Positions 26,960 to 34,110 of a stretch of DNA of 64,000 nucleotides are shown piece by piece (within the stretch, counting starts at the first letter, position 1; each line of letters starts with the position of its first letter). The notes under the pieces were generated by a model. It made no database searches and was not told the DNA's origin. It saw only the letters and a program-made list of their open reading frames with translations. Origin of the DNA: Myxococcales bacterium (GTDB lineage: Bacteria; Myxococcota_A; Polyangia; Polyangiales; Polyangiaceae); contig CAHJWM010000013.1 in NCBI GenBank assembly GCA_903642325.1, positions 1 to 64,000 of the forward strand, read 5' to 3'. A program made the position numbers and the translations under genes.

Positions 26960-27340
26960 TCACGGGTACTCGCCGTCGAGTACGACGACGGCGGCGGCCA
27001 CGCCTGCGTCGTGGGTGATCGAGACCAAAATGCGACGCACGCCCAAGCGCTCGGCGTGGGCCCGACCGGCGCCCAAAAACTCGAGCTGCGGAGCGCCCCG
27101 CGCATCCGGAAGAATTTCAACGTGTTGCCACCACACGTCCGGCTGTCCACCCAGCGCCTTTGCCGCCGCTTCTTTGGCCGCAAAGCGACCCGCGAGCACC
27201 AACGCGCGATCCGCTCGGCTGGCCAGATCAGCGCGCTCATTTTCGGTCAAAACGCGCTCCCAAAGGCGATCCCCGAAGCGCTCGAGCGCGTGCCGAATGC
27301 GCTCGACCGACGCCACGTCGATGCCCAGGCCGACGATCAT
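26960..27340 (-). CDS. acpS: Holo-[acyl-carrier-protein] synthase
   Basis: Transfers 4'-phosphopantetheine from CoA to a serine of acyl carrier proteins. The 126-residue protein has GLGIDVASVERI at the N-terminus, LAGRFAAKEAAAKALGG with the conserved metal-binding glutamate, and the C-terminal SITHDAGVAAAVVV. It lies 7 bases after pdxJ, a common pairing. It could also prime the ACP domain of the acyltransferase fusion about 4 kb away, but that is inference. Confidence 0.95.
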   Translation of the reverse strand: MIVGLGIDVASVERIRHALERFGDRLWERVLTENERADLASRADRALVLAGRFAAKEAAAKALGGQPDVWWQHVEILPDARGAPQLEFLGAGRAHAERLGVRRILVSITHDAGVAAAVVVLDGEYP

Positions 27341-27347
27341 CGGCCGT

Positions 27348-28088
27348 TCAAGCCCGGGGCCGCCGCTCTGCCAATCCGCGGTGAACGGCGGCGCGCAGAT
27401 CGCGCACGGCGCGATCCATACCGACGAGCACGGCGTCACCGATCACCGAGTGGCCGATATTCAGCTCGACGAGCTCCGGGATGGCCGCAATCTCGAGCAC
27501 GTTGAAACGTGTCAGACCATGCCCCGCGGCGACTTCCAAGCCTAGACCGTGGGCGAGGGCAGCGGCGCGCTGCAGACGAACGAGCTCTGCCGCGCGTTCG
27601 CTGCCGCTCTTGTGGCAGTACTCACCGGTGTGAAATTCGACCTGAGCCGCGCCTAGCTCCGACGCCAAGCGAACCTGCGGTTCGTCCGGCCCGATGAAGA
27701 AACTGAGCTTGATGCTGCGGCGCTGGCAGACACGAGAAATCTTTTCGATGGCGACGCGCGTGGCCATGAGATCCAGGCCACCCTCGGTCGTGAGCTCGGC
27801 GCGGCGCTCGGGTACGAGCGTCACCACGTCGGGACCGACGCGATCGGCGATACCGCACATCTCGTCCGTGGCGGCCATTTCGAGGTTGAGCACCGTAGTC
27901 AGGGCGGCCCGCAGCCTCGAAATGTCGTCGTCCTTGATGTGACGGCGGTCCTCGCGCAAATGCGCAGTGATGCCGTCCGCTCCGGCGAGCTCACACAACG
28001 CGGCAGCGGTGACGGGATCCGGATAGAGCGTGCCCCTCGCGTTACGAAGCGTGGCAACGTGATCGATGTTGATGTTGAGGCGAATCAT
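27348..28088 (-). CDS. pdxJ: Pyridoxine 5'-phosphate synthase
   Basis: Condenses 1-deoxy-D-xylulose 5-phosphate with 3-amino-2-oxopropyl phosphate to pyridoxine 5'-phosphate in DXP-dependent vitamin B6 synthesis. The 246-residue protein begins LNINIDHVATLRNARGT and has GADGITAHLREDRRHI, the LVPERRAELTTEGGLD segment and AAGHGLTRFNV, all family hallmarks. Its ATG overlaps the stop of the upstream SUMF1-like gene by four bases. Confidence 0.97.
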   Translation of the reverse strand: MIRLNINIDHVATLRNARGTLYPDPVTAAALCELAGADGITAHLREDRRHIKDDDISRLRAALTTVLNLEMAATDEMCGIADRVGPDVVTLVPERRAELTTEGGLDLMATRVAIEKISRVCQRRSIKLSFFIGPDEPQVRLASELGAAQVEFHTGEYCHKSGSERAAELVRLQRAAALAHGLGLEVAAGHGLTRFNVLEIAAIPELVELNIGHSVIGDAVLVGMDRAVRDLRAAVHRGLAERRPRA

Positions 28089-29236
28089 GGGGTCCCACCA
28101 TCGCGGCCTGGCGCCCCGCTTGGTGCGATATCTTTACAACAGCGGAAGCCCAGATGGTAGTTGCGGTGGCTATCGGGCGCGCGGATCGGCCCGGCGTGCC
28201 ACATCAGCGCGCGCCAGCGACAGTCGTCTGGATGCACGGCCTCGCTGGCGAAGATGAACCAGCTGCCCTTCATCTCCGTCTCACCGACCCCCCCGTTTTT
28301 ACCTAGCTGTTCGGGCTTGACTGGCAAATTCATATGCTCAGCGGCATTGCCGTGTTGATCGAACACGCCAAGCGAGCTGACGCATTCCGGGAAAGCGCCG
28401 GCCGGATAAGTGTTGGACCCGCAGATGCCCCAATCCGGCGTGTAGCACTCGGCGCTCTTGTGTCCCATGGTCGCGCATTTCCGCTCGTCCACCTTGGGCC
28501 CATACGCCCAGACCAGCTCACGCGTCTTGTTGTGCAGGTACTCCTGCATGATGCGGCGCTCGCCCCAGGTGTAATCCACCTCTGGCGTGTGCAAAGCGCC
28601 CGCGCAGGCGCCCTCCCACTCATGGGCATCGCAGAGGCGCTTGCCCTCTGCGGCACACAGATCGTACGCCTCGCTCGATCGCACCCAGGTGACCGGATAC
28701 TCGCAGGGGATGTTCGGGAATTCGAATTGATCCATGCACACGGCGGCCGAGGCCGCGCTTTCGCCGCGGGCTGGGTCGAACAGTGGCACCATATTGGGCG
28801 CCCCGCAGCGAGCGTCAGCGGGATGCGAGTCTGGGTGCGCGTCGCGAATCGCGCGACACTCGGCTCGAGTCATGGGGTGCTTCGTGATCTTCGGCTCACC
28901 TTGGCCCAAGTGATCGGACGCAGCAAAAATCGTCTCGATCATGTCCAGCACCCCCGCGGGTAGATCCAGCTGGTTTTGCATGTTGGTGAACAGCGCGCTT
29001 CGCTGTTCGGCCAAGGTCAGAGCCACGGTGTCCAGATAGGGCGGCGGGTCGCGTCGCTCTGGTGCCGGCGTCACTGGCGGAGCGGGTGCGCTCGGCGCCG
29101 ACGTCGCTGGGGCATTAGTCGAGGGCCGCACCACTGGCGACGAGGGGCGCGGTTCGGGGGAGCGAAGCAACATGACGACAGCGATCACTGCAGCCACACC
29201 CACCACCACCCCGGTGACCAGACGGAGTTGCTTCAT
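28085..29236 (-). CDS. Membrane-anchored SUMF1/FGE-sulfatase-domain protein
   Basis: A 383-residue protein with an N-terminal membrane helix (LVTGVVVGVAAVIAVVMLL), a Pro/Ala/Ser linker and a formylglycine-generating-enzyme-like fold: VCMDQFEFPN, PVTWVRSSEAYDLCAAEGKRLC, HEWEGACAG, FDQHGNAAEH and YHLGFRCCKD. The fold is often used for binding or noncatalytic roles in myxobacteria; the CxPxR-binding chemistry of true FGE cannot be confirmed. It is probably periplasmic. Its stop overlaps the pdxJ start, so it leads that operon, an unexpected neighbour for vitamin B6 synthesis. Confidence 0.82.
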   Translation of the reverse strand: MKQLRLVTGVVVGVAAVIAVVMLLRSPEPRPSSPVVRPSTNAPATSAPSAPAPPVTPAPERRDPPPYLDTVALTLAEQRSALFTNMQNQLDLPAGVLDMIETIFAASDHLGQGEPKITKHPMTRAECRAIRDAHPDSHPADARCGAPNMVPLFDPARGESAASAAVCMDQFEFPNIPCEYPVTWVRSSEAYDLCAAEGKRLCDAHEWEGACAGALHTPEVDYTWGERRIMQEYLHNKTRELVWAYGPKVDERKCATMGHKSAECYTPDWGICGSNTYPAGAFPECVSSLGVFDQHGNAAEHMNLPVKPEQLGKNGGVGETEMKGSWFIFASEAVHPDDCRWRALMWHAGPIRAPDSHRNYHLGFRCCKDIAPSGAPGRDGGTP

Positions 29237-29253
29237 GCTAAGCCTGTCGCGCG

Positions 29254-30387
29254 TTGAAACTGGCTGCCTGCTCGCATCGCCCGCCGTGTCCGGGTTGCCC
29301 ACGCTTTGCCGAGCCGGGCATCGCGCCCCTCGCCGCGCGCCGCTTGCAAGATTTGGCCGCCGCCCACGATCTGCCCGGTGTATCGATGATCGCGGGTGAA
29401 ATGAGCGGCTTTCGCCAGCGGGCGAGGCTCGCCATTCGGGGCCGGTTGGGCTCGCCCAAGCTCGGGCTGTTCGAGCTTGGCACGCACCGTGTCGTGCATA
29501 TTCCGGCGTGCGTGGTGCACCACCCGCTGATCAACCGCGTGGCTTCGGTCGTTCGTCGGGCACTGGTGGACACCGAGCTCACCTGCTACTCCGACGCCGC
29601 CCACGCTGGGCTCGCTCGCTACTTGCAGGTGGTAGTCGAGCGCACCTCGCAAACCGCGCAGGTCGTCCTGATCGCCAATAGCTCGAGCTCGGAGCCCTTC
29701 TCGACCTGCTTCGAGCTGATCCGTGAGCGGCTCGGGAATGATCTGCATAGCCTGTGGTGGAACGGCAACCGCGAGCGCTCGAATACCATTTTGGGTGACG
29801 CTTGGCAGCACGTATACGGTCCGAAGAGTGTGGTCGAGCATTTCGGCGGGGCGGCCGTCCACTATCCGCCGGGCGCGTTCGGGCAAAACAACTTGAATAT
29901 CGCGGAGCGCATCATCGAACATGTGCGCGCGGAAGTTCCGCTGGGCGCGCGCGTTTGCGAGTTTTACGCCGGCGTGGGCGCCATCGGTTTGTCGATTCAC
30001 GAGCGTTCGAGCGCACTCTGCCTGAACGAGGTCAGCCCGCAATCCTTGGCCGGGCTCGAGCTCGGTTTGGCTGAGCTCGACGAGGTCGACCGCGCCAAGA
30101 TCTCGGTCGCGCGCGCTACCGCTGGCGAAGCTCGTGAACGCGCTCGGGGCGCGCACGTCGTGATCGCCGACCCGCCGCGCCGGGGTCTCGACCGCGCACT
30201 GACGGATTATTTGATCGCGAACCCGCCGGAGCGCTTTGTGTACGTGAGCTGTGGGCTCGATTCGTTTTTGAGTGACGCGCAGCGGCTCACCGCCAGCGGC
30301 GTATTGCGCCTTCGTGGTTTGAGCGCGTTCAACCTGCTTCCGTTCACCGAACACGTCGAAACGGTTGCGCGCTTCGACCGCGCGTGA
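29254..30387 (+). CDS. RNA (uracil-C5) methyltransferase, RumA/TrmA-like
   Basis: A 377-residue SAM-dependent enzyme predicted to make 5-methyluridine in rRNA or tRNA. Seen: an N-terminal cysteine cluster C6-x5-C12-x2-C15 typical of the [4Fe-4S] site, GAFGQNN, motif I FYAGVGAIGLSI, IADPPRRGLDRAL, the catalytic cysteine in YVSCGLDSF (about Cys333) and the general-base region LLPFTEHVETVA. The TRAM RNA-binding domain that normally precedes the cysteines is absent. Start is TTG 29254, only 17 bp from the divergent SUMF1-like gene, so the start is less certain than the function. Confidence 0.88.
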   Translation: MKLAACSHRPPCPGCPRFAEPGIAPLAARRLQDLAAAHDLPGVSMIAGEMSGFRQRARLAIRGRLGSPKLGLFELGTHRVVHIPACVVHHPLINRVASVVRRALVDTELTCYSDAAHAGLARYLQVVVERTSQTAQVVLIANSSSSEPFSTCFELIRERLGNDLHSLWWNGNRERSNTILGDAWQHVYGPKSVVEHFGGAAVHYPPGAFGQNNLNIAERIIEHVRAEVPLGARVCEFYAGVGAIGLSIHERSSALCLNEVSPQSLAGLELGLAELDEVDRAKISVARATAGEARERARGAHVVIADPPRRGLDRALTDYLIANPPERFVYVSCGLDSFLSDAQRLTASGVLRLRGLSAFNLLPFTEHVETVARFDRA

Positions 30388-30389
30388 CG

Positions 30390-30710
30390 TCACTCGAATG
30401 AGCACACGTATTCGGCGATACCGCTCGCGACGCTGATGTCGAATCCGGATTTGCCGGGTACCGCGAAGGATGTTCCCGCCTCGTACTCCTGCCAACCGTC
30501 CGCGCCGGAGAGCCGCACGCGGCACCGGCCGGCGACGATGTCCATGCGTTCCGGAGCATCCGTGCCGAAGTGAAATTCGCCAGGATAGATCAGCCCGAGC
30601 GTCTTCTTCCGGCCGCCCGCGAGCAAAATCGTATGGCTCACGACTTTGCCGTCGAAGTAGACGTTGGCTTTGGCGACCGCTTTCACATTCGCAAACTCGA
30701 GCTCAGACAT
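30390..30710 (-). CDS. ppnP: Pyrimidine/purine nucleoside phosphorylase
   Basis: A 106-residue cupin-fold protein of the PpnP (formerly DUF1255/YaiE) family, which splits nucleosides with phosphate into base and ribose 1-phosphate. Visible family features are [38 protein letters not shown] and the C-terminal [11 protein letters not shown]. It converges on the RNA methyltransferase gene with two bases between the stop codons. Confidence 0.92.
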   Translation of the reverse strand: MSELEFANVKAVAKANVYFDGKVVSHTILLAGGRKKTLGLIYPGEFHFGTDAPERMDIVAGRCRVRLSGADGWQEYEAGTSFAVPGKSGFDISVASGIAEYVCSFE

Positions 30711-30883
30711 GGCGCGGATACTGTCACCATTCGCAGGTCAATCAAGCCCGAGATGACTTCCCGACGCGGCGACGCTCCCACCTGGGCTCAGGCAGTTTCC
30801 CGCACGTTCAGGCGGGCACACGGGCCATGCTCACACCGATGCGGCGCGACCCCAGTTTCTACCATTCGAGTGAAAGCCAAGGC

Positions 30884-31675
30884 TCAAGCGACTGCGAGCT
30901 GAGCGCGCGACGCGGCAACGACACGAACTAGCTCACCGACCGTCTGCGTCGATTTGATTTCCTGCTCGCTCAGCGCCAGCCCGTACGCCTCTTCGACTGC
31001 CAGCACGATTTTGAGAGAGCCGAGTGAATCCCATTCACGGATCTGCAGCGGTCCGTCATCGGGGCCGGGCGGCGTCGACAGACCGAGCACGCTCATGATG
31101 AGCTTCGGGACTTCGCTCGCTTCCTCGTCGATTGCGCCGACCTCGGGCGAGGCGCGAAGGGCGCGCGCTGGCACGCCGCCAACCACCGAGCCTGCCGCCA
31201 CTCGGCCTGACACGACGCTGCCCCCCTGCACCACGGCGCCGGCGCCAATCACCGAACCGCGAAGCACCGTCACGCGCGCCCCCAGCTTTGCGCCAGCCTC
31301 TATGCTCACCGCGAGCGGCGCATCGATGGCCGAGCGATCGCCCACGACATGGTAATCGCTGTCCATGATGACGGCATAGGGGCCGATTGCCACGTCGTCA
31401 CCGAGCTTCACCTCGAGCCGTGCCGAGATCGCGGCGCCGTACGAGATGCGCACGCGATCACCAATCATGATCCGACCGCCCGCCGCCGCGATCAAATGCG
31501 ATGGCGCCGGACGCGCGCTGAACGAAAAATCGTCGCCGATTTCAAGCCGGCCTCCGTTCACGATGTTGGGCTGGCCGATGAGCTTCGGTGAACGGCCGAC
31601 GCGGTCCGCATCACGCAGCAGGAGATTCGTTCGAGCCGCCCGTAGCCGTTCCAAAATGCTCGAAAGCGACGACAT
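30884..31675 (-). CDS. Left-handed beta-helix acyltransferase fused to a C-terminal acyl carrier protein
   Basis: A 263-residue two-domain protein. Residues about 35-175 are hexapeptide repeats of an LbH acyltransferase (IGDRVRISYGAAISARLEV, IGPYAVIMDSDYH, GARVTVLRGSVIGAGAVV, GGVPARAL); Asp107-Tyr108-His109 sits where such enzymes have the catalytic histidine. Residues about 190-263 are an acyl carrier protein: EWDSLGSLKIVLAVEEAYG, with Ser217 as the expected phosphopantetheine site. Carrier and transferase are thus joined in one chain. The ATG shares one base with the stop of the FkbH gene (TGATG), so the two are coupled. The likely role is moving an ACP-bound acyl group to a sugar or similar acceptor; both the acyl group and the acceptor are unknown. 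Confidence 0.9.
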   Translation of the reverse strand: MSSLSSILERLRAARTNLLLRDADRVGRSPKLIGQPNIVNGGRLEIGDDFSFSARPAPSHLIAAAGGRIMIGDRVRISYGAAISARLEVKLGDDVAIGPYAVIMDSDYHVVGDRSAIDAPLAVSIEAGAKLGARVTVLRGSVIGAGAVVQGGSVVSGRVAAGSVVGGVPARALRASPEVGAIDEEASEVPKLIMSVLGLSTPPGPDDGPLQIREWDSLGSLKIVLAVEEAYGLALSEQEIKSTQTVGELVRVVAASRAQLAVA

Positions 31676-34023
31676 CAGCGATCCCAAATCAGCTCGACGA
31701 CATCCGGAAGCGCGTAGCCTACCGGACCGTCCCAGCGGAACAGCTCATCATCGTAGTTTTGAAAGCCGCTGCGGCAAAATGCGCTCAAACACGGCTTGTT
31801 CTTGGCCGTTTTCACGTACAGCGCTTCGACCTTTGTCGCGCCCGAGTCGAGCGCGCCCGTGACCGCCAAGTGGAGCAACGTCTCTTCGACTTTTCGACCC
31901 ATGACGCGGCAGCTCAGTACGTAGTCGACGATGCGGGCCGAGCCCCCTTCGCTCTCGATACTGACGATCCCAGTGAGACCCGCGTCGCCAAAGCGGTCGG
32001 ACACGCTCACTACCCACAACTTGTGGTTCGGCGCCGCGGCCCAGGCCGTCAGCTCGGCTTCGTTGAGGCGGCGCGTGGACAGGTTCAACTGGTTGGTCTT
32101 ATTCAAAAGCTGGGTCGCGCGCGGCAAGTTGGAGGGGCCGAGCTTCTCGGCGCGGACCTTGATGCCGAGGCTCATCAGCCATTCGTCAATCGACCCGACT
32201 TGCTTCTGCAGATCGTCCCGCTGGCGTTCCTCCGCGTACATGCGAGTGCGGTCGAGATCTTCCTGACTGATGGAAGGTGCATCGAAGCAGCGCAGCTGAC
32301 CGAATGCGCTGGCATAGAGCAACTTGTCCTCGGGCCATTCGGGAACGAACACCTCTGGCAGCGCTTCTCGGACCCGTGCCCGCTCCACCGGATTATCGTC
32401 GATGAAGACCACCGACTGCAGGCCCAAGTTCAGATCCTTGGCCAATTCCACGATATTTTGCGCCTTGTCCGACCAGTTGATCCGCCAGCCGACGAAGTCT
32501 TCTTCCTTGAGCACCATTTCGGGATGACTGCGGATGGCCTCGATTGCGACGGACTCTTCATTTTTGCTGACGAGCGCTAGGACCACGCCGCGCCGCTTCA
32601 AGTTCTTGATCGCGCGCTGAAAGTCGGCGAAGGACTCGCCCTGCGGGTCGGGCCCGCCCAGGCGAAGGTTTTCCCACCCTGCATCGCCCACGATGCCGCC
32701 CCACAGCGTATCGTCGAGATCGAGAACTAGAAGCTTCTTCGCGGCGCCGCGCAAGCCCATGAACGCTGCACGAATGTCGGCCGCGGCTTCGCGCATGACG
32801 CTTCGTGGCAGCGCGACCTTGCCGAGGTACCAGCCGCGCGGGTTATGACCCGTGCGCCCGGCGCCGAGCAGCCAGCGCTGGGCGTCCAACACGAAGACGT
32901 TCGGCGCCGCCTCGAGAGCTTCCATCAACTGCAGGTTCAAAGACGTCAGTACGCGTGTCACGCCGTTCGGACGACTGTCGGCCATGCCGCGACCGCGGAG
33001 CCAGCCGGGCTGAACCCAGGTGGGCACGAACACGGCCTTGTAACCAGCCGCTGCACGCAGAATCAAGGTTGCAAACTGCGCGAGCTCGGCGGCAAGCTCG
33101 GCCGGGTTCACGTCTTCGTACCCGATTACACGGGCAAAAGACGGGACCGAAACTTCGGGCCGCGTCCAAACAACCACGAAATCCGAAGCGTCATTGGCTG
33201 GCGGGTGCATCAGCGACTGCATGACCTGCCCATAAGGCGCGACCTCCGCGGCCAGCGGCGGTAGCCCGATGGGTGATAAAAGCTCGTCCACAAGCTCATC
33301 CACGGTGAAGTCGGAAATGAGCGTGCCGCGATGCGCAGGCAGCTCGACCGGCGCTGGTACGGCCGCTGCCGCGCCGGGGACGTGGCCGTTGCCCTGGGCG
33401 CCCGCATCAGAGTTTGCTGGCGGGCCATGCCCGTCCACCCAGCGCAGCACGCGCGCCGGGATACCGCCGGCCACCGCGTTGGCTGGGATATCGCTGCTGA
33501 CCACGCTGCCGGCCGTGATCACGGCACCAGCGCCGATCTTCACCCCCGGCGCCACGGTTACGCGACCGGCGAGCCACGCGTTGTCGCCGATCTCGATCGG
33601 CTGTGGTTCTGCGCCCACGCCCTCACCGGGTAGCGAAGTATCACTGATGATGCAGTGCTGACCGATCATCACGTGCGATCCAATCCGAACCGAGCGCGCC
33701 GCAGAAATGACGCTGCCGAAATTGATCCACACATCGTCCCCGAGCTCGATGCTGCCGCCGGGCGTGGTCAGGAGCTCCGTGGGCAAGTACCTGGCGAGCG
33801 CCGAAAACCCGCCCCCGATGCGAATTGCGCCGGCATTTTCCACGCGCAAAGATCCGTTGACGCGAGCGCCGGGCCCTACCTGCGTGCAAGTGCGGAGCGC
33901 GAGCTGGGCCGTCGCAGTTTCAGAGAGTAACGTGATGCCGCGCCTCACCCGAAGGTGAAGCGCTACGTCTTTGTCGCGCGACATGCCGCGCACGACTTTT
34001 TCGAATAAGCCAATAGCTGCCAT
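31675..34023 (-). CDS. LbH-FkbH fusion: HAD-IIIC acyl-loading enzyme with an N-terminal hexapeptide domain
   Basis: A 782-residue protein with several domains. Residues about 50-195 are hexapeptide repeats (GARVNGSLRVENAGAIRIGG ... GVKIGAGAVITAGSVVSSDIPANAVAGGIPARVL). In the loop after CIISDTS no His follows, so this helix may be noncatalytic. Residues about 235-430 form an FkbH-type N-terminal region, then the HAD-IIIC domain with DLDDT (Asp435, Asp437) and LWGGIVGDAGWENL, SKNEE and FIDDNPVERARV. The last ~200 residues are the FkbH C-terminal GNAT-like part. FkbH enzymes take 1,3-bisphosphoglycerate, dephosphorylate it and load glyceryl onto an ACP for methoxymalonyl units. Here no polyketide synthase is nearby and the ACP is in the next gene. 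Confidence 0.9.
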   Translation of the reverse strand: MAAIGLFEKVVRGMSRDKDVALHLRVRRGITLLSETATAQLALRTCTQVGPGARVNGSLRVENAGAIRIGGGFSALARYLPTELLTTPGGSIELGDDVWINFGSVISAARSVRIGSHVMIGQHCIISDTSLPGEGVGAEPQPIEIGDNAWLAGRVTVAPGVKIGAGAVITAGSVVSSDIPANAVAGGIPARVLRWVDGHGPPANSDAGAQGNGHVPGAAAAVPAPVELPAHRGTLISDFTVDELVDELLSPIGLPPLAAEVAPYGQVMQSLMHPPANDASDFVVVWTRPEVSVPSFARVIGYEDVNPAELAAELAQFATLILRAAAGYKAVFVPTWVQPGWLRGRGMADSRPNGVTRVLTSLNLQLMEALEAAPNVFVLDAQRWLLGAGRTGHNPRGWYLGKVALPRSVMREAAADIRAAFMGLRGAAKKLLVLDLDDTLWGGIVGDAGWENLRLGGPDPQGESFADFQRAIKNLKRRGVVLALVSKNEESVAIEAIRSHPEMVLKEEDFVGWRINWSDKAQNIVELAKDLNLGLQSVVFIDDNPVERARVREALPEVFVPEWPEDKLLYASAFGQLRCFDAPSISQEDLDRTRMYAEERQRDDLQKQVGSIDEWLMSLGIKVRAEKLGPSNLPRATQLLNKTNQLNLSTRRLNEAELTAWAAAPNHKLWVVSVSDRFGDAGLTGIVSIESEGGSARIVDYVLSCRVMGRKVEETLLHLAVTGALDSGATKVEALYVKTAKNKPCLSAFCRSGFQNYDDELFRWDGPVGYALPDVVELIWDR

Positions 34024-34110
34024 TCTCAGTACTTCTTACCCTGTTTGAGCTTTCGAGCAAAGCAGGGTCAGGCAACGCAAGCGCGCCCTCTCGCCCACCC
34101 GATTAGAAGC

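Noticed and set aside
26297-27505. 402-codon plus-strand frame over nnr and acpS
   Set aside because: Shadow of two well-supported genes; low-complexity translation.
29233-30525. 430-codon minus-strand frame opposite the RNA methyltransferase
   Set aside because: Antisense to catalytic motifs of the methyltransferase and overlapping ppnP in another frame.
31588-32580. 330-codon plus-strand frame opposite the FkbH gene
   Set aside because: Antisense to the HAD-IIIC and C-terminal domains; no independent support.
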